64,000 bases of DNA from Sisyra terminalis. Lineage: Eukaryota; Arthropoda; Insecta; Neuroptera; Sisyridae. The DNA is taken from assembly GCA_958496175.1 (NCBI GenBank), contig OY292276.1, positions 62,509,080 through 62,573,079 of the forward strand. Direction: 5' to 3'. Numbering within the stretch: the stretch's first letter is position 1; each line of letters begins with the position of its first letter. Of this stretch, positions 22,495 to 35,700 are shown piece after piece. The notes beneath the pieces are model-generated. The model searched no databases, had not been told where the DNA came from, and saw only the letters and a list, made by a program, of their open reading frames with translations. Position numbers and translations under genes: made by a program.

Positions 22495-23164
22495 AGTTCA
22501 GTGGAAATCGTGGAAACAATGTACAATGTTTTCTTTTTCATTCTCGCTCACGTTAAATCCTATAGATTTACTGGCACTGTTTCGTTTCATAAAATTTCAA
22601 ATCAAATCGATGCTAAAGAAGTTTCCACTTCAAAAATATATTTAGGCTATCGGTAATTGGAAGTTAATTTTTTTAAAACGTTATTGCCAATTATGTAGAC
22701 TGTAATTTGTAAAATATGAAAACAATTATCTAATAAGAAAATACTTTATGTGGGTTCTTTGCAATTATCACGTACTGGTCTACTACCAGCGATTGCCAGC
22801 ATTTAATTTCCAGAGAGCCAATGCAAGATATGTATATCTAATCGTTTTTCGTGTCCTCCATTTGTACGTATTTCAATCAATGTTGCGGCTGTTTTTCTAA
22901 ATCAAATAACGGACATTTTCGAACCAATTACACTTTTTTCCCAACATATATAGTTGCATGTGCAATTGCAACGTGTCTCAAATACACTACCATTCAAAAG
23001 ATGAAACAGTAGACTCTATGATTCAACGTTTGATTTAAGGGAATCTAGTACGTTTGTTTTTTATAAATAGTATCAGATCAACAATTTCTTTAGTCAATTA
23101 AAACATTTACTTTCGTATTTATACTCTAACGTCTATTCTAAATTGTAGAGTTTCAGATCCTCGA

Positions 23165-23364
23165 TGATGATAAATTGGTAGATATATTCAGAGAACTAGG
23201 ATCAAATAATAATCAGTCAAAACTATTTAATACATGTGCGACGTTTCGGCCCGGTTATTGCCTGAGGAAGGCTCAATAATCGGGTCGAAATGTCACGCAT
23301 GTAATAAATAGTTTTGACTGATTATTATTTGATCCTAGTCCTCTGAATATTTCTACCAAGTTTA
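23165..23364. mobile_element. Palindromic element with CTGAGGAAG core (family P6)
   Basis: Arms TTGATCCTAGTTCTCTGAAT-like and inverse surround ACGTTTCGGCCCGG...CTGAGGAAGG...CGAAATGTCACGC. It abuts the Helitron-like element. Confidence 0.6.
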
Positions 23365-25902
23365 TCTATTATTATCAAGATGAAAGATTTGATTGTTTGT
23401 TTGCTTTGAATAGACTCCGAAACTACTTAACCGATTTGAAAAATTCTTTCACTGTTGGGAAGCAACACTATTTCCGGTGAACATAAGCTACATTAAATTT
23501 TCAAAAAAAATAGGGATCCATACTAAAATTCCAATAATGTGTGAAAAAATTACTTAAAAAACTTTCTTACACCGCGTGCGCTGGTGATTTAACTAAAGAA
23601 CGGAACAACCGAATTTCATGAAACTTTATATTAAGATACAACACAATTACCCACACACGTTAGGCTACTTATCATTCCTTAAAAATAATAAGGGAATGTT
23701 CCCCTACGTAAAAACTAAGGGATGAAAAAAAAATTTACTTCAGATAGGCGAGATAAATATCATTGGAAAGGTATTTAAAAGTTAAAAAATGATCTGTATT
23801 CATATTTTTAGTTGAACTAATAATAAGCACAGTAATTTAATTTAAAGTACAAAAAATTGCTTTTTTGAAATATAAATGTTTTTATAGATAATAATCAGAC
23901 AGTAAACTTTTTTTTTACAAAACTTTTGTAAATAGATCCTTAGGGTTGTTCAGTAAGGAAATATTAACGGAAAAATGTAATAGTAATAATAATAATAATA
24001 AAGCTTAAAGTAAATACGTTTTTAAAACCATGAATATATAAAATCGTGTATTTATATACCCCCCCTCTGACTGATGAAATTTTAATATTCGTTGTATTCC
24101 TTATAGGAAGTAGGCATGTGATAAGATTTTTTTTTTTAAATTCCTACCCTAACAGACAAAGGCGGATTCAGGATTTTTTTCTTGGAAGGGGGGGCACAAT
24201 ATCTTTTATTTGCAAGTGCGTGAATGGGATCACGGAAAAAATTCGGAATTCCAGCCAGAAATCATCATAATGATAAATAATAAATAATCATATCATCACT
24301 ATGATAAAAGAAAATTAAAATCCTCTTCCAGAGCAAAAGGCATACGCCCAATCGTGTATGGTGAACTCTGGACTATCCAATATGGCTTCATTATATAGTT
24401 TAAATTCAGATATTTTAATAATAAGTTTATAGATACATAATGGTTATTAGGATGATTTTTTTTTTGACTTTTTTTGGTCCCATCGTGAAATTTTGTAGGA
24501 AATACCAAAAAAAAAAAATTCTCTGAAAGTTTGAGCCTTTAATATTAATTTTAAGTCCTCGACCAAGACGTGTAAAGATTTCCCACTGAAAATACACGGA
24601 AACTTTGATTTTTTATTTTTAAATTTCTATATCTCAGCTGCATTTCATGGGATCGCTTTTACCCAAGATGTTTTTTTCTCAGAATTAAACACTCTACAAA
24701 AGTGTCCATTGCGACAAAGTCGTAACTCACACCGGTGAGGTAGTACGGGCCACTGAATCTGATTTTTCTATAAAATTCAAGGCTTAATATCTCGTTTAAT
24801 ATTGATCTTCGCGATCTGGTCTACAGGAACTTTTTTGTCGGAAATCAAATTCTCTACATGTTTTTCATTTATAATTTTTCCGTAGCTCTTGTTATTTACG
24901 AGATAAATGCAAAAAAAAACGCGAATTTTATGGAAAAATCAGGTTCAGTGGCCCGTACTACCTCACCGGTGTGAGTTACGACTTTGTCGCAATGGGCACT
25001 TTTGTAGAGCGTTTAATTCTGAGAAAAAACCATCTTCGGTAAAAGCGATCCCATGAAATGCCGCTGAGATATAGGAAATTTAAAAATAAAAAATCAGAGT
25101 TTCCCCTGTATTTTTCAATGGGAAATCTTTACACGTCTTGGTCGAGGACTTAAAATTAACATTAAGGGCTCAAACTTTCAGGGAATATTTTTTTTTGGTA
25201 TTTCCAACAAAATTTCACGATGGGACCAAAAAAAGTCCAAAAAAAAAATCACCCTAATGGTTATACATGATTATGGAAGAACTGGGTTTCGTGCAATTGT
25301 ACAAATTTCAATTTCGCGGTTGTGTTGTACATTGCAATAGTGTAATAGTTTTTGGAAAAAGGTTCATTGGGGAATCGCAAAAGGGAGATGGGGTTATTTT
25401 GACGCGAGTATTTTGGTAACTGTCGGCTTTTTTTAGTCATAATTATGACCGAATTTATTGAACTTGGCGATATTTTTTAATTATGTATAGATGCTGATTG
25501 ATTTACGGATTATTTAGTTCACGGTAGGTATACCCAAGGTTTATTAAATACACAGGTGGCCTCATATCTAGAAGAAATTCGTATATACCTTTAGACTGAT
25601 TCAAATTTTAAAATTCTTCGTATGACGTAATTTTTTTTCTAATGGGGCAACCTGTGTAATTTATAAATCTCTAGGTATACCTACCGTAGGTATACGCAAT
25701 TGAACACACTCTCTTTAGATATTTATAAATATTTTTTGGAAATTAATTGATTATTACATAGAATTACTTTATTCTTTGCAACAGTTTATTAAATATGTCT
25801 TTTTCAAGAGGGTGAAGTGTTTGCAGGTATGATTATATTTTTCGTAAAAGAAATAAGAAAAATAAAATACGTAACGCAGACGAAGTCGCGGGGATCAGCT
25901 AG
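23365..25902 (+). mobile_element. Helitron-like non-autonomous element with nested insertion
   Basis: It starts TCTATTATTATCAAG... then GATTTGATTGTTTGTTTGC..., and ends ...GAAGTCGCGGGGATCAGCTAG. It is preceded by A and followed by T, as expected of Helitrons (A|TC...CTAG|T). No Rep/helicase ORF is seen. The element at 24448-25256 is nested inside. Identification rests on the remembered look of insect Helitron ends. Confidence 0.6.
24448..25256. mobile_element. hAT-like foldback element with 8-bp target duplication ATGGTTAT
   Basis: Ends are TAGGATGATTTTTTTTTT and AAAAAATCACCCTA. ATGGTTAT occurs at 24440-24447 and again at 25257-25264. Long inverted arms contain GTCCTCGACCAAGACGTGTA and its inverse. 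No ORF. Confidence 0.9.
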
Positions 25903-26538
25903 TTCTAAATATTTGTACTTTTCCTCTTAATTGAACTATTCCCAATAAGATAGGCAGTTTCAAAATTGTCGTGCTCCTTTTTTGGGGCTTTGCATATATA
26001 GTAAACATTATATTAAAAAGTGAGAAGATGTAAACACGATTTCCTTAATCATTTTTAGAACAATAAGTGATGCAAATTTAAGACTTAAAACACTTACAAA
26101 AGCAGTAATAAAGCCTCCGTAAACTTTTACGTTGCAGCGTATTGGATTTTGAGTTGAAATATTTTCATGGCTCAAATCACTGGGTGAGTACAGGAAATGT
26201 GGCTTTGTCTCTCGGTTATTCAATCGACGCAGCCATGCCCAATCTTGACATCATTCATAATCGTCTCCAAAGTTTGCGTATTGATAATCATCAGAGATCT
26301 ACGAGATCCGATCGACAGTGCGGTTTGGTTGTAGAGCAGAACAATCTGTTGGGTGTTAATACGGTTAAATAATAATTACAGGTTCGATACTGTAGGTACA
26401 ATCTGGCTACACTTACCTACCACAACAAAACCATCTCCGATGATAGTGATCACATCCGAGATCTTCGTACGTAACGTTTGTGGCGATCGAAACCCAAACC
26501 GGGGCAAATGGATATCAAATCAAATTGCCGCACCACTC
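25903..26538 (+). other. Region upstream of gene D, no gene recognised
   Basis: The composition becomes less AT-rich from about 26130. An acceptor-like TTTTACGTTGCAG (26126-26138) precedes an open stretch to 26372 without a proper ATG start. It could be a 5' non-coding exon of gene D or an unrelated exon; I cannot decide. Confidence 0.35.
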
Positions 26539-26575
26539 TATAAGTCCAACGGTTTATTCCGGCCAATGTTCAGTG
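26539..26575 (+). promoter_or_regulatory. Candidate core promoter of gene D (TATA box plus initiator)
   Basis: TATAAG at 26539-26544 lies 33 nt upstream of the A of TCAGTG (26570-26575), an insect initiator match. This would give a 5'UTR of about 209 nt before the ATG at 26781. Genes A, B and C instead have CAGTG only 12-17 nt before their ATG. Confidence 0.4.
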
Positions 26576-26780
26576 CTGCATTAACCGGCTTTCTCCTCAC
26601 AACAATTCCGCGCTACATTGTTCCATTACTACAACAAACAAAAATCACGTCAAATTAATCGAAACGTAAAAGGTTTTTTTTTTTTTGGTGTTTAGAAAAT
26701 ACAATGAACTAAAACCCAATGCAACAATCAAACGGCAAGTGTTAAGTGCATCCCTAACATTCCCTGCTACAACTCAACAA

Positions 26781-29700
26781 TGGACCATTTAATGAAAGCT
26801 CGCCGTAAATTTGGCATACGAAGGTAGGAAATGTTAACAATTATAAACAAAGTTATATAGAGCGTTAAATCTTGATTGGAATAATAGCGTTAAGGCAATT
26901 TTATGCTAATTTTATATAAATTTTGGTGTCGGTGTGTGTGTATGTGAAAAAATAATTTTAATTGTTGCGATATTAACGGGCAAAAATGTATGCCAACAAA
27001 TAATTAATGTAATAACTGTAATAGTAAAATGAATGAGAATGGAATTATATTTAAATTAGAGAGATTTTTGCGTTTAAATTGAAATTATTTAATTAAATGT
27101 TTGAAAATTGTATTCCAAAAAACATTTTTTTTTTTAAAATGAAAATAAAAGTTATAACCACTAAAAGAATAACCACATTAGAGTAAATCATTTAATCCTT
27201 TGTATTGATTCGATGATTCGAAAATCGTAAATCATATAGAATTGTTTATAAGAAATATTGCTGAACGCATTTTTATGGAAGTTGTAAAAAAAACAGGCAT
27301 TATTATTAGGGTGATTTTTTTTTTTGACTTTTTTTGGTCCCATCGTGAAATTTTGTTGGAAATACAAAAAAAAAAAAAATTCCCTGAAAGTTTGAGCTCT
27401 TAATATTAATTTTAAGTCCTCGACCAAGACGTGTAAAGATTTCCCATTGAAAATACAGGGGAAACTCTGATTTTTTATTTTTAAATTTCCTATATCTCAG
27501 CGGCATTTCATGGGATCGCTTTTACCGAAGATGGTTTCTTCTCAGAATTAAACGCTCTACAAAAGTGCCCATTGCGACAAAGTCGTAACTCATACCGCTG
27601 AGGTAGTACAGGCTACTGAACCTGATTTTTCCATAATATTCGCGTTTTTTTTTGCATTTATCTCGAAAATAACAAGGGCTACGGAAAAATTATAAATGAA
27701 AAACTTGTAGAGAATTTGATTTCCTACAAAAAAGGTCCTGTAGACCAAATCGGGAAGATCAATATTAAACGAGATATTAAGCCTTGAATTGATTTTTCTG
27801 TGAAATTTTTGCCGATCATTGATTTAAACTTATAAATTGATATAAACTTAATATCTCGTTTAATATTGATCTTAGCGATTTGGACTATAACAACTTTTTT
27901 GTAGGAAATCAAATTCTCTACAAGTTTTTCATTTATAATTTTTCCGTAGCTTTTGTTATTTACGAGATAAATGCAAAAAAAAAACGCGAATTTTATGGAA
28001 AAATCAGGTTCAGTGGCCCGTGCTACCTTACCGGTGTGAGTTACGACTTTGTCGTAATGGGCACTTTTGTAGAGCGTTTAATTCTGAGAAAAAGCCATCT
28101 TCGGTAAAAGCGATCCCATGAAATGCAGCTGAGATATAGAAACTTAAAAATAAAAAATCATAGTTTCCGTGTACTTTCAATGGGAAATCTTTACACGTCT
28201 TGGTCGAGGACTTAAAATTAATATTAAGGGCTCAAACTTTCAGGGATTTTTTTTTTTGGTATTTCCAACAAAATTTCACGATGAGACCAAAAAAAGTCAA
28301 AACAAAAAATCACCTTAATAATAATGCCTGTTTTTTTTTACAACTTCATAAAAATGCGTTCAGCAATATTTCTTATAAACAATTCTATATGATTATTAAT
28401 ATTATATTCTATATAATATTAAGGGCTCAAACTTTCAAAGAATTTTTTTTTGGTATTTCCTACAAAATTTCACGATGGGACCAAAAAAGAAGTCAAAAAA
28501 AAAATCACCCTAATTATTATATGAGAAAACAATTGTCTCATTAACAGAAAAAATTATTGCAAATTTAGATTAAAATTTATTAATTTTAACAACTTACTAA
28601 AATGCTATTGTTTAAATTATATGACACGATACAATTATTACTTTACGCAAATAACATAAAATCAATTTTAAACAATTGACGCAATAGAGTTATTGAAGAG
28701 AATAAATTATTCTCATCATATCGTATGATTATTATTTTTGTTTTTTTATTTTTTTGTTTATGATACTAAAATTTCATTGAGAAAGTCATTAAAATTTTGT
28801 GGCTAAAAATCGAAAACGACGGAGAATGATGAAAGAGAAAGGAAGCTCTTTTGGGTGAATAAATTCCAAAAAAATAAAAAATTGGAGTCCTTGAAAAATA
28901 CACAAAGTTTTCAAGAGTATTAGGAAATAGAGTGAACTCTTTAAGATATTCTAATTTATTCAATTTGACGGATCCAAGAACCTTTTGATCTAAAACTGGT
29001 CAAAATAGCATTTTTTTTTTTTTTTTTTGATGCCAAAATCGTGTTATCTTCCGTTGAAGTCACACAAGATTTATAAATCTATATATATTGTTGTAGAGAT
29101 ACGAAAATTTAAATATCATTGACACCTGTATTAATTCAATCACTACAATATGTAATTCCATTAAAAAAAAGAACTAATTTTTAAAAAATTTTTAATTTTC
29201 GTTAACATGCAAAAATTTTGTCTATCTATTACCAAAGTTGGAGCATTTTTATGAAAGCAATAGCCCATTTATTTAAAGCCAAAGCATTGTCTAGTTAACC
29301 GTTTATTTTTTGGATCAACACAGCTTTGGAAAGAAAAAAAACGATCTACGGCCTAAAGTGGAAGAAACAAATCAGGTCGATTGACAACAGTTATAGTATT
29401 TACTTTTAAATACCAGAACGACCATTATTTTTCTTCTTTTTTACTAGAGGTCTCTCCTAAAAGTTCCTCAGTGTTGCGTCCTGTAACAACTATTGTTGTG
29501 CCCAGATTTGTTTCTAGTTCCAATTGGTTAGATTTGCTTTTGTTACAAATCTCCAGCTCATGTCCAGATGGATCAAGAGAGTTGAGACTCATTTCCCTCA
29601 CCACATTTCCTGCCAACTCTTTGTTATTCCCAATAGTTTGAAGATGTTTTCTCAAATTTGGTATCTTTTAGATTTAGAAGTCTTTTGTTTTGTTCTTTCA

Positions 29701-32700
29701 GAGTTCAATCATTTCCATTCTGAGTAATTATTCCAGGCTTTTGATTCAATTTTGTATATATCGGTAGCCTTGTAGCTAGTTCTGGACCCATAAATGACAT
29801 TCTTGAATCTGTCTTTACATTTTGGTCGGCCTCCTGGTTATCTTTGATCTTAGAGTGCCCCGGTATCCAACCAAGTGTTACCACGTTGGATATTGCATTC
29901 CCAGACTAGTTTAGAGTTCTTCTGATTCTTCTGCCTTTGTATGATTTCCAGTTATTTTTTGTTTTACTTTTGGCCACTGAACAGTCTAATTATCATAAAA
30001 TAGAGCCACCGTACTATTATTGGTTTTAGACTCTATGTTTTATCAAAAGTACACCTTCATATGTTCATACAAATAATGGCCTTCTTGATATTTTTTTCTA
30101 TGTGCCTAGTCCAGAGCTAGAATAGTCAAGTGGGCTATGTTTTATTTTCGTAGCCGGCTTTGATGTTACCCAATACTAATTTTAGGGATTATTTTTTACA
30201 GTTAGCTTAAGCCAAAACCAGACTATCTCAAACTTTTTCTTTTCTCTCAAGACTTCTTAACAATCGCCAAGCAAAAATTGGAAATTCCTACAATTGCGTT
30301 TCTATTTCGAATTGTATTACACGCGAATAATTGGATTTTGGGCTATAGAATGAACCAAGTAGCGTTTGAAATTTGAATTATCTGCTTATTTGAATTGCAG
30401 TTAAAGGTTAACCGTTTATGAAATAAAACGATTTACTACGCTTTAAACATAATTGGAAAACACTGAAAATTTACTCTCCCAAAGTGGAGGAGTTTCTTAT
30501 CCAAACTATGCGAAATTAACGTGGAAAATTTGTCAAAAAAATTTTTTTTTCTAACGACTTTGGCTACACAATTTATTAGTTTATTCGGTGTTTTACATAA
30601 CAAAAGAACATCAATACCTATACTGCCAACTAGAATCAGTGTTCAACCTTTGAAAATTACAGTAGGCTAAGAGAAAAAAAAAAGAATAGAGAGTAGGCCA
30701 TTTAAGACTTGGAAATTCATAAAAAAAGACTAACGATTTTTTTTTTCTCAAAATTTCGGGGCTTTATTAAAATGATTGAATTGAAATGACTTCTACGGTT
30801 GGCTTTGCAAAAAGATTATTTTGACGACCCAACTTTCCGGTACGTTATTTTTGTTTGGACCTTTAGGGAAGCTGTTAATGCAGTCCAACTAGTCGGACTA
30901 CTAGTTGGATCGCCTAAATGATCCGACTAGTCCGACTAGACATCCAACTTCCAACACCATTCACTTTAGATCCAACTTCGAAAGTCGGATCACTAGTTGG
31001 ACTGCAAGTCGGAGCGTGAATGGCCTACTATACGAACCATACAGAGACAATTGATGTCTTAAAGTATGAAATCGAAGTTGCCATTGATGAGATATAGGTC
31101 CAAACAAAAATAAATTCGTTAGTCTTTTTTATGAATTTCCAAGTCTTAAATGGCCTACTGTCTATTCTTTTTTTTTCTCTTAGCCTACTGTAATTTTCAA
31201 AGGTTGAAAACTGATTCTAGTTGGCAGTATAGGTATTGATGTTCTTTTTTTATGTAAAACACCTTATAAACTAATAAATTGTGTAGCCAAAGTCGTTAGA
31301 AAAATTTTTCTTTTTTTTTGGGTAGACAATTTGAAATTGGCGCATTTTAAACGCATATTGTTTTACGGATGTTTTCCGGTCGTTCTGGTCTAAATGTATG
31401 GGTGAATGATTAAGTGAATAAATTAAATAAAACGTGATTAGTTTGTGCTACAATTTGTCCCAATTTTTTTTTTGATAAAAATTAGAAAAACGGCAAAATT
31501 AATATATGAATTAGTAAAAGTTTTGAATTGGTAGTGGGCCTTGATGTGTGTTACGAGATTTAATGAGAGATTAATTGTTATTTTCGTGTGGAAATATGAC
31601 AATGATTTTTTTATTTACGCACTTTTCTATAGAAATTAAATTTAAAAGAAATAATACATTTTTATATAATAAGAGTATAATGATTGATGATATTGTTTTG
31701 TTATGGCCTTACTACGGCTTATTCACACGGGGATTCCTTATAAGTAGTTATGTACGGAAAAATCGTATATGGATTTCAATTGAAATTATTTTCACTGGAA
31801 TTTTATTTTTGGGATTGTTGCAATCACTGTTCACAGTGTGCAATTTTTTTTTTTTATAGATTTTTTGATGAAGGATCATTTATTTTTTCACTTTCATTCT
31901 CAATAAGGAAATATTAATTTAAAACACCAAATCGTAGGAAATTATAATCAATTTTGGATATATATATTTATGTACTTTCAATTTAATAGTAAAGCTATTG
32001 GTGTTTATTTTGTTCTTCTTCTGTTCAAATCTAAGGCGGTGGTTGATCTATGGCCTCGAGGAGAATATTGTCGCTGTCTATAGCGCCCCATTGCCCACTG
32101 ACCTGTAAAACTTGGACTTCCACAGCCGTCTCCACTTGATGATCCCATTTTCGACCAACACTTCCATTTCTCAAATATCTCTTTAACCATAACGAACAAA
32201 CGAACGATAATGACAATGACACATTTCTGACTAAAAGATAATAACTTTTTTTTTTCATATCTCAAATCATAAATATTTACACAACTTCTTCTTCTTCTTC
32301 TTCGTCTTCTTCTTTCTTTTTTTTTCAATGTCAAAGCCCACTTGAAGAATCATCTGTACGTCATCTTAAGATCTATAACTGTGAACACTATCGCCTCCAT
32401 AGGTAGATAATAATTTTAACGTTAGAAGCCCTTTTTCCGGTCTGAATTATATTTACGTGTGTTTGGATTCGACGAGAGAAACAGAACATGAATGAATGAT
32501 GGATGCGACTTTGACGACAAATTAGATTCGAAGAAGAAGAAAAAAAATTGATGTTTATTGCAATTTATCTAATTATCAAGTCGAGGAAAATCTCAAGACA
32601 AACTGCATTTGTTTGCGTGCAAACAAACGAAACGAAACAATTGAAGAAGAAAAAAACAAAATTTTTCAAATGAAATTATTTTACTTAAGTCTAATCTTCC

Positions 32701-35700
32701 ACAATTATCCAATTTAATTTTAATAGGACGAAATGAGAAAATGGAATAGATTTTCCCTACTCCCCCCCTATGCCCCATACGAATATACGTTTAGGATTTA
32801 CACTTAATTTGTGTCTAATTGAAAGAAAAAGAAGCTCCAATCTCTGATTGAATTAGAAATTAGACGGTCGTCTTTTTTTCTTTTTTTTTAGTAGTTATGT
32901 GAAACTTTCTCGATAATTTGATGAAATTAATGATGAATTTTTGATAGAAAAACCTTTCAATTTTTTTTTTTTTGTTTTGAATTTCCCGCTTTGTTTGTTC
33001 ATATGGAGTAACAGCAAGTGATTTGAGTTTGACTTTTGTGACCTAATGTGGAAATCTAGGTGGGCGATTGGACGCGAAACAAAACACTAACAATATTAAT
33101 TAAAACTTAATTATTGCCTTGAGAGAGAGAGAGTGAAACATTTGTGCAGCGGATAAATTGCAGAAAATAATATGGAGATGTAATCAATGAAATCAAAGAA
33201 GCATATGAGAATTAGGGTGTCCGTTATTTCCCAAATTGATTCGGGATTTAACAGCGATCTCCCCCTGAATTTTTAGTTTAACATATAAAAAAATGTATCC
33301 AATACAATTAAGCTCTTAATTTCTTGATTAAACCATGCCGGAATCATGGTACATTTACCATTTAAATAACATGGGATTATTTGACTTGTTACTTTTATTT
33401 TATTTTCTCAGAAACAAATGAATGAAAAGATTTATGATTAAATTATTCTGACGTAAAATTTAACGCTCTACAAAAAAGGTATCTTATGAATTTTCGATTA
33501 AATCACTCCATTAAAAGTTATTCAACATTTAACTTGTGCCTAATATTTTTAACTTTTTGCTCATTTTTACTGTTTTTAACTATAAAACCATTGGAAGAGA
33601 AGACAAAATTATTATCATTAGAGCGCCAGTGATTATTTGTGTTAATTTTAAGGCTTGAATTGAAAATTAAACAAAAAAATCATATTTTGACAATTAAAAC
33701 AGGTGATATAAGATCCGAATTGGCTATAATCGTGAAATTAAATTTATCCTGGATAAATTTTCGAACTTTAATCAATATTTTGTACCTACGAAGTGAATTT
33801 CATACGAATTAATGAGACTATCGACAAAAGTTCAATTAAAATTCGAATTTTTACCATTTCACCTGACGCCATCTATGAGAAATTTCTTGGAACTTGTAGT
33901 CAACAAATTAAATGTCGAATAAATTACAAAATACAAATTAAACAAATTAATTCAAGTTAAATGTTGAATAACTTTTAATGGAGTGATTTAATCGAAAATT
34001 CTGAAGAGACCTTTTTTGTAGAGCGTTAAATTTTACGTCAGAATAATTTAATCATAAATCTTTTCATTCATTTGTTTCTGAGAAAAAAATAATAAATGGT
34101 AAAAAGTCAAATAATCCCATGTTATTTAAATGGTAAAAGTAACATGATTCCGCCATGGTTTAATCAAGAAATTACGAGCTTAATTGTATTGGATATTTTT
34201 TTTTGTGTCTTAAACTAAAAATTCAGGGGGCGATTGCTGTAAAAAAATCAATTTGGGAAATAACGAACACCCTAATGAGAATATACTTTGGGTGACTTAT
34301 GAGACCTTATAAGTGTGCTACGAAACAAAAAAATTTTTGCAACGCTTTTTCCAGTGAAAATTCAATTAATCAGTGCTAAATTTTTACGGAAACTTTTTCA
34401 AAAACGTCTAAACTTACTCGTAAATTAGTTTTTTGTAACGTTAATTTAGAGGGAACTTGTATAAAACATTTTTCCTAAAACTAAAGAATCACTTAAATGC
34501 TTTGTTTACAATTATTAATCATTTTTTTTGGCCTTTAGATGGATATGACTTAAACTTATAAAGATAATTAAGTTACTTTAAAATTAATCAACGAAATTAA
34601 AGTGTTAATTAAAACAAATGACATCAATAAGTGTGCTACGAAACAATAAATTTTTGTAACGATTTTTCCAGTAAAAATTCAATTAATCAGTGCTAAATTT
34701 TTACGGAAACTTTTTCAAAAACGTCTAAACTTACTCGTAAATTAGTTTTTTTGTAACATTAATTTAGAGGTACCTTACATAAAACCTTTTTCCTAAAACT
34801 AAAGAATTACTTAAATGCTTTATTTACAATTATTAATCATTTTTTTTGGCCTTTAGATGGATATGACTTAAACTTATAAAGATAATTAAGTTACTTTAAA
34901 ATTAATCACCAAAATTAACGTGTTAATTAGAACAAATGACATCAATTAAATAATCGAACTGTGATCTAGAAATCCTAGAAAATATGCCCGAAATTAAAAT
35001 AATAATATTTTTTTCTCTTCGATGGCTTAAACTTTTATCGACTTAAAAAAATTCCATTGAATAAATCTTAAGTCAAAGATGACTTCAGTCATTTCAAATG
35101 ACTTACTTTTGTTTAATGGAGCCGCCTACTAGATCATTCTATTGAAATAAAAGACAATCTCTTTGGCTAGTTTCAAAAGTAAGTTTCATGTGTACGAGTG
35201 ATGAAAAATGATAAATTTGATCGATTCCCATAATTTCACAACTGTCTTTTGTTTGACAATGTTTTGTTGTTTTCCCAGACTCAACATTTATGTTGGTTGC
35301 ATCAAAATATGTTGCTTCAAAAACAAAAAATGCAGACAAATTGGTCTATCGGGTCTATTATGAAAACACATCACCTAATGGATCTTTTCAATTACCATAA
35401 TGGAAAGAGAGGAAAAAACAAAAATCTTTCACCGAAAACACAAGGTGGAATTAAAAGATCTAAATCTCGCAGCATTCACGTTTGTATTCGGTCCGATAGA
35501 GATAATGATAGATGGATCGAGTCGGCTTAATTATCGTTTGAAAATTGGAGAAATTTTTCCAAATTTTTATATCTACAGTAGTGCGTACATATTTTGTGTT
35601 TTTCAGGTTTGTATGTTCCAAAAAGCATATTTTTAAGTGCAGAACATTTCCGGCTTCTATTTAATAGTTACAATAATTTTTGTCTGATACTTTTGAAAGT

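Larger units (their letters stand above)
22054..23364. other. TA microsatellite, small foldbacks and a spacer-unit remnant
   Basis: It holds TA repeats (22052-22091), a foldback at about 22197-22494, and a segment (about 22575-22690) that matches the array spacer near 9290-9390, probably the continuation of the third spacer split by insertions. A palindrome at about 23165-23364 has a GGAAGGCTC...GTCGAAATGTC centre. No gene was found. Confidence 0.55.
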
